Assembly: GCA_028571685.1 (NCBI GenBank)
Contig: CM053141.1
Coordinates: forward strand, 51,520,333 to 51,584,332
DNA: 64,000 nt
Source of the DNA: Heterohyrax brucei
Taxonomy: Eukaryota > Chordata > Mammalia > Hyracoidea > Procaviidae
Direction of reading: 5' to 3'
Below, one piece after another: positions 10,860 through 23,764 of this stretch (the stretch's first letter is position 1; each line of letters begins with the position of its first letter). The translations under genes and the position numbers were made by a program. The notes under the pieces were generated by a model, which saw only the letters and a list, made by a program, of their open reading frames with translations, was not told the origin of the DNA and did no database searches.

Positions 10860-11425
10860 TGAAATGTCAGAATGCTAGGGGACAATTTGATAACCCTAAG
10901 ATCGTTCAGAAAGAAAACGAGATAGTCACTTCCCACAGAAATAAGAACCAGAATGGCATTTGATTTTTTATAACTACAATATTAGATATCTGAAGCCAAT
11001 GAAACAGTGTGTTCACAATTCTGAAGGAAAAGAATCCCCAAACTAGAATTGCATAGTCATACTGTCCTTTAATGGTAAGTGTATATGAGTGTTTTGTTCG
11101 ACATGCAAGCTCTCAGAAAATGTATTTACCCTGAATCCTCTTTCAGGAATCATGACCACGAAGAAAGCAAACGAGAAGGAAAGCCTTGACTCTAGGAAAG
11201 GGCTTTGATCTGTCAAAGAGAGAATGAAGGAAATTCCAGCATGATATCTGTGTAGCAGACTCAAAGATCATCTATACAAGACTGAATCAAGAGAACAAGT
11301 GGTTTGGGAGGCATATCCCTAAAAGAGAGAGAAAAAAAGATAATTTTGTTAGTTCCTAAATTTGTTAGTACATATAGAGAGGAGAATAAACTTCATTGCA
11401 GAAAGTCTGATGACAAATTAATAAT
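10860..11425 (+). mobile_element. HAL1 / L1 ORF1-like relic
   Basis: The order 'tgctaggggacaatttgata', 'cacaattctgaaggaaaaga', 'ccaaactagaattgcatag', 'gacatgcaagctctcagaaa' and 'cctctttcaggaatcatg' parallels the ORF1 C-terminal region of HAL1 (half-L1) elements. The frame is destroyed. The assignment is from recalled similarity only. Confidence 0.5.
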
Positions 11426-11429
11426 AGAT

Positions 11430-11629
11430 AAACCAACCAGACCCATTGCCATCAAGTCTATTCCAACTCATAGAGACCCTAGAGGACAGAGTAGAACTGC
11501 TCCATAATGCTTCCAAGGAATGGAACTGCTCCATAATGTTTCCAAGGAATGCCTGGTGGATTTGAACTGCTGACCTTTTGGTTAGCAGCTGTAGCACTTA
11601 ACCAATAGGCCACCAGGGTTTTCAATAAT
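11430..11629 (-). mobile_element. AfroSINE with internal 31 bp duplication
   Basis: Antisense copy. The block 'gaactgctccataatg.ttcc' plus 'aaggaatg' occurs twice in tandem (11489-11519 and 11523-11553, approximate), lengthening the element by about 31-34 bp. Confidence 0.85.
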
Positions 11630-11639
11630 AGGTAGCCCC

Positions 11640-11800
11640 AAACTAAACCACTGCCATTGACTTAATTCTCACTCATAGTGACCCTATAGAACAGAGTAGA
11701 ACTGCCCCCATAGAGTTTCCAAGGAGTACCTTATGGACTGGTGCTGCTGACCTTTTGTTAGCAGCTGTAGCACTTAACCACTATGCCACCAGGGTTTCCT
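11640..11800 (-). mobile_element. AfroSINE, antisense
   Basis: Full-length antisense copy directly after the preceding one; head complement 'ctatgccaccagggtttcc' at the right end. Confidence 0.9.
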
Positions 11801-12086
11801 CAATAATTGAAAGAGCTGAGCAATTAAAAATAGAAAATATTATTAATTCCCAGAATATCAAAGTGTACAACAAAGACATGAAATAATTTCACACTGTTGG
11901 TTCAGTTGTGAATAGTATTTACATAATCTTAATGAAGTAAACTCTGAAGTGTGATCTAGACACAATTGTGATATACAATTCACTGGGAAAGTGGAAAATA
12001 AACAAACAAATAAGTTAGTTGCTATATTTGTTTTGGACTGGTGGTATTAGTGAACTATATCCACATGTTCTGCACTGGAAAATCAA

Positions 12087-12246
12087 TAAACCAAACACAT
12101 TGAGGTAGAGTCAATTCCAACCCATAGAGTCTCTGTAAGACAGAGCAGAACTGTCCCACAGGGTTTCTAAGAAGTAGCTGGTGAATTCAAACTGCCAGCC
12201 TCTTAGTCAGCAGCAGATACACCTAACCAATAGGCAACCAGGTCTC
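12087..12246 (-). mobile_element. AfroSINE, antisense
   Basis: Starts 'aataaaccaaacacattgag' and ends with the decayed head complement 'ataggcaaccaggtctctgg'. Confidence 0.85.
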
Positions 12247-15040
12247 TGGAAGTCAACAGATAATGTTTAAAACTGAAAAAAAAAAAAAGTTTGTAATTAA
12301 AGGCACAATATTTGAGAATTTGGAGGCATATACTTAAGGAAAGAGCTAGATAGCTGAACACTCTTTCCTGATGAATAGTGAAACTCAAAATAAGAGGGCT
12401 GGAGCATGGGCTTGTATTTAGGACTCCAAGCCTTTGCAGAACTATTTATCTACATTAGTTACATTTGAAATTTACATTAGGGAATCTAAATAGAGTTAAA
12501 TATGTTTGGGTTCAATAATGCAGGGTTGTGTCAATCTTCAGAGAACAGATTCAAACTAGAAAGAAGAATTTTAAGATAATTAGGAAAGTAACTCCTTACA
12601 CCCATCAGCAAGATATACAGAAAATAAAAAAACAGTGATGTATGTCCATCATTTAAATAAATCATTAAAAATATCATTAATAATAAAGGGAAGGATTTCT
12701 TTGCTGGGTAGCCAGGGGACAATTACTTAAGGTATGAAAATGTCTTGCAGCATCAGCCTTGATGAAATGATGATATGGGAGGAAATATAGATTATAAGAA
12801 TTACAACATATAATTCTAAATTGCTAGAGAAATAATGATTTAGTTTTGCAGAACTTAGGGACTGGAGATGAGTAAATAAAATGACAACTGAAATATAGCT
12901 TTTTTTATTGCTTTCATTACTTAGTGGAAGAAGTACACTTCTGGGCAAAGGAAAAAAAAATGTTCTGACCTCAAATTATGATAGAATTGCATTTAAGAAA
13001 ATCTTTTTGTTCCCTAAAACCATACACAGTAATTTCAACCTACTTCATTTCAATTATCCTCCAACACAGTATACAACAGCTAGAATAAGTAGTATTTAAG
13101 ACAATTATATTTGAAAGGCAAGGATGAGGTAGAAGTAATTAATCACAGCTTCAAGAAACCATGGAGACACATAAGCAGGCAAAGTATGCAAAGAGAAATG
13201 ATGTTTAACTTGTAAGACATTACCCATGCACATATATAATTAGTCTTTCTGGAATTACCTATATATCCTCTGTAGTTACTTTTGGTCTCAAGAAACTACA
13301 TTTTTAGGAAGAAATATCCATGTGTACTCTAAATACTGCAAAATTTGACACACTGCCTCTTGGAAAAATCAATTGAAAGTCTAAAATTACCTTAAACAAT
13401 TTCTTGATTCTATCATACGAAATGATTTTTTTCCAAAAATTTTGTTTTGGAAAGTATCACCAACCATGTGCAATTTCATTGTACATGATCATACTGGAAC
13501 TGTTTTACTGTTTTGAAGTTTATGACAGAATTACAGCCCAGATATCTTCCATAATCATTTCTATACTGTTGCACATATCATTTTACTAAAGTTCTACCCT
13601 TCTTATATCTATACTGTATAGTTGAGGCATAAATGAAAACAAAGACTTAGATTGTAATATGTTATCTTTTCATGGCTAGGCTTCTAGTCTCATCTATACA
13701 TATTCACAGAGGCAAAGATGGAGACAGGAAATCAAAAATCTAATGTGACTGGCTTTATGTGGAGTCAGAAGGCTCCCAGATTCATTAAGACAAATGTGTT
13801 TGATCACGTTGCTCTCTTTTCCTATTAGTGACTACTTGATAAGATTTTATAAGACCCTTCCTCATAAAACTCACCCCTTCTTTTTCTCAGTGGCACTATC
13901 TTTGTAATGTAAGTTATATGTTTATACTTTAGTCTCAGGCAAAATGACTGGGAGTTCCTCAAGAATAAGCAACACATCACGGTTACCTCCATACTCTCAG
14001 GTCCTACCAATATGCCTGCCAAGTCCTTGCTGTTCAATTAAATAATTGTCAATATAAAAGTTAAAAATAGTAAACATAACAGTTCCTTATTCACGTCATT
14101 TTTTCACTTTATCAGTTTGGCTATTTTTGTTTTCTTTTTAGTATGAACTCATTCTAGAATCTCTTATTTTTAATAGAATTTGTCATGAAGTCTTAATATG
14201 TACTTGTGACACATAAGATCTTCATTTTAAACACTGAAATGAGGTTCTTTGGCCACCAGTGCTGCTGACTGGTACCCGAATGACGCTATCTTACAAATTA
14301 ACTCTCCTCACTGTATCATTTTTTCCTCTTTAATCTTCATAGTTTTCAGTGTTTTTTGTTTGTTTGTTTGTTTGCTTTTTTATTCTTTCTTCTCTGCCGT
14401 GTGTCAGCCACAGCTATGGCCATTGCTCGCATTGCTGGCAGTCACCATTACCACCATTGTGTACACCTAAAAGGCAGGATCAATAAACTTCATAAACTCC
14501 TAGATGTTAGTGTATCTTGTTGGCAGAAGCAATGAACTACAGCAAGAATGTAGTGAATAGTTGTTGAAATTTAATGATAAACTTAATCTTGATGCATTCC
14601 ATTTTATGCAAAATTCAGCATTCCTCTGAATCAACTACATGGGTGTTGTATTAATATTTGAATACTTTGACTCTCCTTTATTTATTACATAGAGTTTATG
14701 TATTGTGAGAAATTTAATAAAAAAAAAAGTAACCTGTTGGTTGTTTCCTTTTCCTACCTGAAAATCACTGTGGAATGGTGTATCCAACTTTATATTTCCA
14801 GAAGAAAATGGTTTTCAATAAAGCTGGAACAATTTTTGTTGTATCTACATAAGGATAATCAATCCAGATTATATGCTAATATGTTCCACTACTTTTCACC
14901 TAGCTATAGAGATTCTGCAAGCTGGGAAGAAAGTAAAGAAATGAGTTATTAGCAAAGTATTCTAAGCTGAGTGAACAACATCTGTGACTAAATTCTACAC
15001 GCTTACTGACTCCATCATTGCCCTGGGCTCTGGTGCATTT
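12247..15040. other. AT-rich DNA without recognisable gene
   Basis: No coding frame of note; the longest frames are about 84 codons with no family resemblance. Contains a (TTTG)n tract at 14355-14379 and a weak L2-like 3' relic near 13945-14035. The rest looks like single-copy or very old DNA. Confidence 0.5.
14355..14379. repeat. (TTTG)n microsatellite
   Basis: Five to six GTTT units in a T-rich stretch. Confidence 0.9.
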
Positions 15041-15190
15041 TGTTGTTGTTGTTAGGTAACATAAGGCTGGTTCCAACTCACACAACCATATGTACAACAG
15101 AACAAAACACTGCCCAGTCCTGTGTCATCTTCATGATCACTGTTATCGTTGAGCCCATTGTTGCAACCACTGTTTTAATCCATCTCATTT
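15041..15190 (-). mobile_element. RTE LINE 3'-end, antisense
   Basis: 'ttgttgttgttgttaggtaa' then 'gagcccattgttgcaaccac': the inverted RTE terminus. It directly abuts a sense RTE body at 15190, giving a tail-outward inverted pair. Confidence 0.85.
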
Positions 15191-16519
15191 AAGAACAAAG
15201 TAGATGTCAGAAAGGATTCTGAAACTTGCTTTTGAAGGTCAAGTAGTTAAAGCAAATAGAAGAAATGGAGAAGTAAAAGAGCTGAACAGAAGATGTCAAA
15301 GAGCTGCTCAAGAATACAATTATAAATGCAGGTTCAAAGACCTAGAGTTGGAAAACCATAAGGAAGAACATGCTTGACATTTCTCAAGCTGAAAGATGTG
15401 AAGAAAAATTCAAGTCCCAGTAGCAATTCTAAGAGTTTCTACAGTAAAAATATAAAATGACTCAGGAAGCATCAAAAGAAGACAGAAGAAATACACAGAG
15501 TGACTATACAAAAAGAAACTTGTCAACATCCAACCATTTCAGGAAGTAGTATATGATCAGGAAGCAATAGTAGTGAAGGAAGATATAAACTGCACTGAAA
15601 ACACTGGCAAAAAAAAAAAAAAAAAAAAAAAAGGCTATCACTTGGTGGGATACCAATTGAGGTGTTTCAATAAACTCATGCAGCCCTGGAAATGCTCACC
15701 CATGTATGCTAATATACTTGGAAAACAGCTACCTGGCCAACAACTGGAAAGGATACATATTTATGCATAGTCCAAAAAAGGTGATCCAATTGAATGTGGA
15801 AATCATCTAACAGTATCATTGATATTATAGGCAAGTCAAATTTTTCAGAAGATTATTCAAACATGGTTGCAGCAGTACATTGAAAGGGAACTGTCAGAAG
15901 TTGAAGCTAGATTCAAAAGATGACATAAAACCAAGAACATGACTGATATCTGATGGATATGAATCTTTACTGAAAGTAGATACTACCAAAAAAGATGTTT
16001 ACCTGTATTTGATTGACTATACAAAGGCATTTAACTGCATGGTTCAAAACATAATATGGATTAACATATGAAGAATGGAAATTCCAGAACACTGAATTGT
16101 GCTCATGAGGAGCCTGGATGTAGACTGAGAAACAGTCATTTAAATAAAACAAGGAATACTGTGTGGCTTAAAGTCAGAAAAGTGTGTAAGGGTTGTGTCC
16201 TTTCACCATACTTATTCAGTAGGTAGGCTGAGCAATAATCCAAGAATATATGAAGAAAAACAGAACTGGAGGAAGACTCACTAATGATCTGCATTATGCT
16301 GATATGACACAATATTGCTTGAAGTACTTACTGATGAAGATGAAAGATCACAGCCTTCAGTATAGATTGTACCTCAACATAAAGAAAGAAAAAAATTTCA
16401 CAACTATATCAATAAGCAATATCTTCATAAATGGGAAAGATTTTAGTTGTAAAGAATTTCATTTTACTTAGATCCATAATCAACACCTATGGAAATAACA
16501 GTCAAGATACAAAAGGATA

Positions 16520-17820
16520 ATCATATCTCCAGGGGACATCGAGGCCAATTGGTGTAACTGGCCTATTGCTAAGAGAGTCTTCTGCACCCCATATTGGTGA
16601 GTGGCATCTGAAATCTTAAAAGCTTGCAAGCTGCCATCTGAGGTACATCAAATGGTCCCAACTCATCTGGAACAGATGATCACCCAGGACATCAGACACA
16701 AAGACAAAAGAGCCCAGGAGACAAAAGAACACATAGAAACGGGAGACTGTATCAACGTAAGACCGGAAGAACCGGATGGTACCCCACCACCACTAAAGAC
16801 AGCTATGATAGAGAACAGAATGTAGAATCCCTGAGCCAACATGAGAAAAAGAAGGGGGCAGATCAAGAACTCTTCTAAAAGAACTGAACTGGTGGTCCAA
16901 CATCCTATACATTCCCCTGGGAAACATGGCCCCTAGACCTGCTGCTGTCCCTGATCAGAAACCCCCTAAGAGTCTACTCTTCAGACAAGAAAGGACTGGA
17001 CTTGAGGACACAGTGTGACCTTATGGTGTTCATACTTTATGGTTCTATGGATCTTTTAGTCATCTAGTGCTATTCTAATAGAAATACCACAGAGTAGATG
17101 GCTTTAGCAAAGAAAAGTTTATTTTTACACAGTTCAGTAGGTTACAAGTCCAAATTCAGAATGTCTGCCCCAGGGGAAAGCTTTCCCCCTTGTTGGCTCT
17201 GCAGGAAATTCCTTGTGTTGTATCAGCCTCTGTTCAGGGAGCATCTTGAAGCACGTCCCTCAGGTCCGAAGGACTGGCTCTTCTCCTGGTGCTGGTTTCT
17301 TGATGGCGTGAGGTTCCCAATTTTCTGCTTGCTTCCCTTTCCTTTTATCTCTTGTAAGATAAAAGGATGAAGGATGGAGCAAGCCATAGTCCAGGGAAAC
17401 TGCCTTTACAGTGGACCATGGAAGTGATCCTGGGAAGGGATTTACAGTCCCACCCTAATCCTCTGACATACAACACAGGAAAATCACAAAACAGAGGACG
17501 ACCATAACATATTTGGAATCATGACCCAGCCACATGGCTTCACACATTCTGGGGGGGACACAGTGCAATCTGTGACAATGCACATACAGGAGGTGGTCCA
17601 CTGGTCTATTTCTAGATGAGACAGAAGAGAGTGGATAAGCAGGAACAGATGCTTATTGAGGGGACACTAGAAGTACGGAATGGAAAGGAGGAGTATGTTG
17701 TCACCTGGTGGGGAGAGCAGAAGGAACTGCAGATAGGTAGGCATGCAAAGGCAATTTGGATTGAATACTTTGACTTAATCATAATAAAAGAAAGAAAGAA
17801 AAGTAAAGAAAAAATAAACC
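16520..17820 (+). mobile_element. 5'-truncated L1 3'UTR in RTE
   Basis: L1 3'UTR (16520-17051 and 17578-17820) ending in a GAAA-rich tail, bracketed by 'aaaggata' at 16512-16519 and 17821-17828. It is interrupted by an antisense LTR. The 3'UTR holds a 74-codon open frame (16601-16825) that aligns at its start with one in the antisense L1 at 47445-47089. This is most likely chance or old code, not a known L1 protein. Confidence 0.85.
17052..17577 (-). mobile_element. MaLR-like LTR, antisense, in L1 3'UTR
   Basis: Starts 'ttttagtcatctagtgctat' and ends 'gacacagtgcaatctgtgac', the complement of an LTR that begins TGTCACAG and ends near CTAGATGACTAAAA. Same family as the solo LTR at 44753-45257: shared 'aataccacagagtagatggc' complement and 'acaagtccaaattcag'. 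About 526 bp, no internal region, so a solo LTR. Confidence 0.75.
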
Positions 17821-18477
17821 AAAGGATACCTTGAATTAGGCAAATCTGCTGCAAAAGATGTCTTTGAAGTATTAAAAAGCAAGGATTTCACCTTGAAGAT
17901 CAAGGTGTGCCTGACCCACACCATGGTGTTTTCAGAAGCCTCCTACGCATGCAAAAGTTGGATAATGAATAAGGAAGACCAAAGAAGAACTGATACCTTT
18001 GAACTGAGGTGTTGGCAAAGAATACTGAATATACCATAAAGTGCCAAAAAATGAACAAATCTGTTACAGAAGAAGTACAATCAGAATGCTTCTTAGAAGC
18101 AATGACTGTGAGACTGTGTCTCACACACTTACAACATGTATTGGAAAAGATCAGTCCCTGGAGAAGGACATCACTCTTGGTAAAGTGGAGGATTCGCAGA
18201 AAAGAGGAAGACCCTCAACAAGATGCACTGGCAGAGTGGCTTCAACAACAGGCTTAAGCGTAATGATGACTGTGAAGACGGTGTAAGCTTGGACAGTATT
18301 TCATTTTACTGTACAGAGGGTCACTGTGAATCAGAACCAACTCAATGGCATCTACTAGCAATGAGTTTGATGAGTCAACTATTCCCCAGTCATCTTTTGA
18401 GTGCCTTCCAACCTGAGGGGCTCCTGGTCCAGCACTGTGTCAGACACTGTTCTGCTGACATTCACAAATTTTTCACT

Positions 18478-18660
18478 GGCTGATTTTTTTTTTTTTTTTC
18501 AAGAGCAGAGTGCCAGGACATCCTTCTTAGTCTGCCTTTGCTGGAAGCTCAGCTGAAACTTGGTCACTGTGGGTGACCCTGAGGGTATTTGAATACCAGT
18601 GGCATAGCTTCCAGCATCACAATACACAAGTCCCCACAAAAAGTGACAAACATCTGGGAT
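18478..18660 (-). mobile_element. Long-form AfroSINE variant, antisense
   Basis: Contains 'gctggaagctcagctgaaac', 'gtggcatagcttccagcatc' and 'gacaaacatctggg', shared with the copy at 43045-43315. A T-run (18484-18500) precedes it. The tRNA-like head is not visible at this end. Confidence 0.6.
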
Positions 18661-21600
18661 TATACAGTGTTTTCTGTATAGATTAGTGCTGCTTGGTGTT
18701 CTCCCACATACGTTGTTTTCAAGAGATATATATTGTTAATTAGGAGTCCAAAGGTATTAAAGCCCTGTATTTCACTGTCACAGGAAAAATACTCTTACTT
18801 TATATTAGTACACACAGTCTGTCTTTTCATTATCAACTCAAATAGTAGATAAGTATAAATAGATACTCAATGCAGTGGAGTGGAAGCCAGAGCTAAGTGA
18901 GACTTCATTAGCCATTTTCTACTTATAAAGTCAGCTATTAATACAAATGAGGAATATTGCATACCAAGAGACAGAGAAATACTTCAGTGACCCTATGCAG
19001 TCAAAAAATGGCCATTTCTGTTTATGTTGTGATGGTGTTAGGCCCCGTAGCCGTCAGGAACGTTTATTAGATCCCTGGGCCTGGTACTCATGACGGAAGC
19101 AGGACTTGTTACTCCCAGATCTGCCCCCTTCCTTGCAGGTTGCCGTCTGGATGGTCTATCCTGCTTTGCTCTTCTGTCTGAGTGACAGGCTGCAGTAGAA
19201 TTTGAGAGAGATCTCCCCTCAGATAACACCTCATTAAAACAGTGGAGGTGACCACACTACTGTACTTAGGTCACACTTAGCAACATCTTTCACAGCACTG
19301 CCTTGTTTATTATTTATGCACACACGTGTGATGCCCCACCCACTCACAACCTTATAGTCTCCTTTAAAGGCAGAGATCATGTATAATTCATCCTTATATT
19401 GTCTTATTTCTGAGTCCTTGACAACTGTTCACACATTGTACACATTGAAAGTGTGTATATATACTTTGAACTATCCTTAGTATGTCCTAGATTCCCTCAA
19501 AGCAAATAACTATTAAAGTATTCCCCCACTAAGTTTTACAACATATCATTGCTTTGAACATCTTGTCACAATGGTAATGTTCTTTAGAGTAACATTAGTA
19601 TGCCCTGTTAATTCTGTCTTGTTAGCTTTGTTGGCAAGAGCTGACCACGTTCCTGCAGTACTTTTAAATGAGCACAGAGGCAAATACGTAATTGGTAGAT
19701 TTAATAAAAGCCTACAACACTGGTAAATTGCATTTCCATGACATCGAAAGAAGTTCTCATTTGAGGCTTTCTGGCTGACACATATAGCCTCCTCACATGT
19801 GATTTTTTTATGTTCTAAGATGGTAACACATCCATAAAATGAAATCAATTTGTATATTCAATGCATATTAAAAATACCAGGAAGTGAAAGCCAGGGAACA
19901 GAATTAGTGAGGCAGATATAATATAATTTTGTTCTCATCATCCTTCGCACTTTTAAATCTATGTTTATCATCTTTATTCCAGTTAAGAACATTTGAAAAT
20001 AATTTAAGCAACAGAAAAAGATTTTATGGTATGCAAAAATGAAGGCAAGACGAGGATCCCAGTGAGGCATGACAATCAATATGATGCAGTGTCCTCAATA
20101 GGGTCTTGGAACACAAGAAGAATATTAGGTATAAACTAAGAAAATATAAACCAACTATGGACTATACATTAAGTAACAAATACTACCTCACCTTACAAAT
20201 TTATATTATAGATCTCTGTGATATTATTAAAAGCCATTTCAATGTTAAGTAAAAGTTATTTCAAGGATTTGAAAAAAAATAGAAGAAATGCTTTCTGGTA
20301 TAAATGCATAAAATTTTTTTTAAATATTTATCTATATATCATACATAGCCCCCTTTCCACTTCATAAACATGGTTTCAATCATGTTACAATGTGGACTTT
20401 ATGGTGTAAATCATTATACTGCTAAGTATCTACTGCTTAGGAAATAAAACAATGCTTCAATATTTGGCAAAAGTCTGTCATGCATGAAACATCCATTTTC
20501 CATTTCATAGCAGTGTGATGCCATACATTTTATGCATGTTTATCTCCATTTCTATAATACACTCTTTTTCATTTCCTACATTTGAGTTGTCAACTTGGCC
20601 CTAAACTCTTCTTCATTTACAGTTTGTATAAATTCCAGGTTGTCGGTCTACTAGGAGATTTGAAACCTGTTTGTTTCTGGGATGAAAAAACAACCACAAC
20701 TACTTAACATGATTTATCACTCTATCAGAATCTCTTAAACTTCTTTGGAATCTATGTGGGCCATGCTTTGCTCCAAGAAAACATGCAGGTCTGTCAATGT
20801 ATTCATGTTTACTCTCTGAAATATTGACTCCCTATATTCCTCTGCAACATCAATAACCTTAGTGCTTCCTGCTCACCCTTCTTGAGGTCAACTTGGTATC
20901 TCCAGCACATAGTATCTGATCATGGACACTGGTTTGAGAGGGAAAAGATTCAGATTCTAAACCAAAGTAGACTCAAATTTGAAAATTATCCATGGGCCAA
21001 TTTAATTTCCTGGGTAGCATTTTTTATCACCAGTTAGATGAACTAGTCCCTCCTGAGATTAACAATGTGTAAATCTGTGGGTACAGAAAGAAGGTAGGAA
21101 TATGATCAAATGAGAATTGGAGCAAAAAGTTGGCATCACCAAAAGCAAAATGCATTGTATCACCTTAGTTCATCCTTATCAATGTCACAAACTCTGTCGG
21201 TATGCTCTACCATACAGCTACCCAGAAAGTCTTTCCTCGTGTCCCTGTGGGAAACAGTCTCTCTCTTTGTGATTTCCAGCAGCATGTTATAACCCTTACA
21301 ATTGCTTAATGATTTCTGCCTTTGATTGCCATTACTTATACATGTCTCATTTTAAAATGTGCATTCAGTGAGGGAAGAAATAAATTAATGCATGACAAGG
21401 TGCTGGGTTGATATTATTCAAGTAGAGTAACTTAGTCAAAATTAGAATATATCTAGCTATGTCTTCGATGCTCGGGAAATTAAAAGGTTGAACAAATTGT
21501 TCAAAAGGCATTACAAAATTTTTTTAAAAAGCATAGAAGAAAACATTAGTATCCAAGCAACCTACACAAAATGGTTTTTTGTCTAGCAAGCTTAAAAGCA

Positions 21601-22119
21601 AAGATAAAAAAAAAAAGAAAGATGAGGTGTATGTTTTAAGAGGAAAATTACTGGAAATTATACCTCATTTCAAGATACAGAAAACTTAAGTTTTTAGAAC
21701 CCTCAGTCTATTGTTCAAACATGAATTGAAGCTCTGAGGAGTCAAAGTGTGTGAAATATCGTTCCTTCTTTTTTTAAAAAAAAACAACTTCTAAACTAAT
21801 AGAAAACCTAAAGCTGAAGACAAATATTTCTTTAAATATGGGGAAAGGGGTAAATTAAGGGGCAAGAAAGTGCCCTAACTCAAAGTGGTGTGTCTTCTCA
21901 GTAAAATAAGGTCTGTTCAATTCAGCACAGGAGGGCATAAGGAAAGCCTGCCTAATAGAGGAGCTTTGTGATTCTACCTTGAGAAACTGAGACTGTAGAC
22001 TTGAGAGAGGCAAGTGGTGTATGTGCGTGCGTGCATACACCTGTTCAAGTTTTCTTTGCTAGATGTATTTTGTGTGTCCATTTGGAACTAGGATTCACTT
22101 TTTTCCTACTTAATTTCTG
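18661..22119. other. Mostly single-copy-looking DNA
   Basis: No recognisable gene. Features seen: a GC-richer, CpG-containing stretch at 19038-19240 that I cannot classify, a weak L2-like relic at 19365-19460, and A/T runs. The longest frame is 100 codons on minus (19848-19546), without family resemblance. Confidence 0.45.
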
Positions 22120-22275
22120 GAACCCTGCTGGTGAAATGATTAAGAGCTTGGCTGCTAACCAAAAGATCAGCAGTTCAAGTCTACCAGTTGCTCCTTGGAA
22201 CTCCTGTGAGGCAGTTCTACTCTGTCCTATAGGATTGGTATGAGCCAGTATCCATGCAATGGGTTTGGTTTTAGT
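22120..22275 (+). mobile_element. AfroSINE
   Basis: Head 'ggaaccctgctggtgaaatg', body 'ggcagttctactctgtccta', tail ending 'caatgggtttggttttag'. A well-kept sense copy. Confidence 0.9.
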
Positions 22276-22952
22276 TTAACCTGGTTTCTGCCTTGCAAGA
22301 ATAAACTGAAGTTATTAGAGCAAAGGATTATCTCACCCTTCAGGTTGATTTTAGGGAGCAGTGGAGAACCTATAGAGATAATGAGAAGGACTAGAAGGGC
22401 AAAATTAGGGTCTTTAGTCTCTTCAGTCCCACGTTGAATGATAGCCTCAGACTGACCGTGTCTCTAAAAAAAGGTCGCAACTATTTTTAAGACAGTCTTC
22501 TCCACAAAACATTGTCCTCTAATTTCTAGCAAGTACTCTCCCCTTTATCCCCAGATCTAAGGTTAATAATATGTACTGTCATTAACTCTAGTGCAGTATA
22601 CTATTCTATGAAGATTCTTTGTGTCTTTTTGTAAAAAGGTCATAAAAGCAATGCTTCTAATGAAAGTCTGCCATGGGTTTTCATCTAGAACACTTACTGA
22701 TATACCTGACCTTGGAGATGAGTTGGAGGAAAGAAAGCGCGTACATGGTAGGGTGATCTGGATACAGAGATTTGAGATATTGGAGACCTTAGAATACCTT
22801 ATGTCCTTGAGAAGGTAGAAAGTCATGACCAGTTCATTGCAAAAACTGAATGACAGAAATATTCAGGAGCACCACTGAGCACAAATGAGACATAGAATTC
22901 AGTCTTTGGTAACTTCCTGCCGCTATTTACACCTCCTTTTCCTCTTGCAAGG

Positions 22953-23152
22953 ATTCCTGATGGCACCATGCTTAAAGCTTTCAACTACTAACCAAAAGGC
23001 CAGCAGTTCAAACACACTGGTTGCTTCATGGAAGAAAGCTATGTCTTTTTGGTTCTGTTAAGATTACAGCCTTTGAAACCCTATGGGCCAAGTCTATTCT
23101 GTCTGATAGGGTTGTTATAAGTTGGAATCAACTCGCTGGCAACAGATACAGT
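22953..23152 (+). mobile_element. AfroSINE, long form
   Basis: Contains the extra middle block 'aagattacagcctttgaaac' between head and body, seen also at 39513, 40268 and 58040. It abuts and probably truncated the left arm of the mariner copy that follows. Confidence 0.85.
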
Positions 23153-23155
23153 TTT

Positions 23156-23571
23156 GGACATTCTCTTCTTCCAAAGTTCTTTCTGGAATGACCATGGTGC
23201 ACAATGACATGGTGGCAAGTTCATGAACTTAATTGTACAGTTGTCTGTGAGGGAGTTTTTAGCCAATGAACAAATAACTGCGTTGGAACACCCTTTCTGT
23301 TTACCTGACCTGGCCCCCAGTGACTTTTTTCTTTACACAAAGATAAAGGAAATATTGAAACAGCAACATTTGCATGCCATTCAGGACATCAAGGGTAATA
23401 CAACGACAGCTCTGAGGGACATTCAAAATTGCTTTGAAGAAGACTAGGCACTGTCATCAGTGCATAGCTTCCCAAAGCGAGCACTTCAAAAGAAACTGTA
23501 GTGATATTTAGCAATGAGGCATTTAGCATATTTTCCTAGGATGAGTTCGTGAACTTAATTGGCAGTCCTCA
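23156..23571 (+). mobile_element. Foldback mariner, copy 2 (left arm truncated)
   Basis: Best-preserved copy of the family. Only ~35 bp of the left arm survive (up to 'ctttctggaatgaccatgg'). The frame 23223-23447 keeps the transposase C-terminal text with VREFLANEQ, then PDLAPSDFF (region of the third catalytic Asp), then IKEILKQQHL. The right tip 'ggcagtcctca' is followed by TA. There is no upstream catalytic domain, so it is non-functional. Confidence 0.75.
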
Positions 23572-23764
23572 TATGTATGTTTATGTGCCTTTATGAATTT
23601 TTCTTGGAAAGAGAAAACCATTGTGTCTCACCAAATTCTTAAATGAGTCTTTCATCATCCCCTATACAAAATATACGCAATATCTAGTGGCATGTTGAAT
23701 ACAGTAGTCATGTAGCATGCACATTTTTTATTATTGTCTATGTGAAATAGATTCTACTATTATT

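Larger units (their letters stand above)
15190..18345 (+). mobile_element. RTE LINE, ~1.85 kb in two pieces
   Basis: RTE from the linker before RT to the 3' tail, in pieces 15190-16519 and 17821-18345, separated by an L1 insertion. The text follows ORF2 order: 'gaagtaaaagagctgaacag', the RT entry, 'ctgtatttgattgactat' at about 16002, and the YADD region at 16295-16308 (tatgctgat-at-gac, where two extra bases break the box). After the gap come the C-terminal 'gaataaggaagaccaaagaa' and tail. A 24-base A run at 15609-15632 replaces a short A stretch of the coding sequence. No intact frame remains. Confidence 0.9.

Noticed and set aside
10860..11425. Processed pseudogene of a cellular gene
   Set aside because: The order of short blocks fits HAL1/L1 ORF1 better; no other gene comes to mind.
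15041..15300. Twin-priming (5' inversion) of one RTE
   Set aside because: The inverted part repeats the 3' terminus instead of supplying the missing 5' neighbour, so two copies are needed.
16601..16825. Small host gene
   Set aside because: Lies within the L1 3'UTR insertion flanked by a target duplication.
23223..23447. Domesticated transposase gene
   Set aside because: Only the C-terminal part between inverted arms, no upstream catalytic region, no promoter or exon context, and the same structure recurs in decayed copies.
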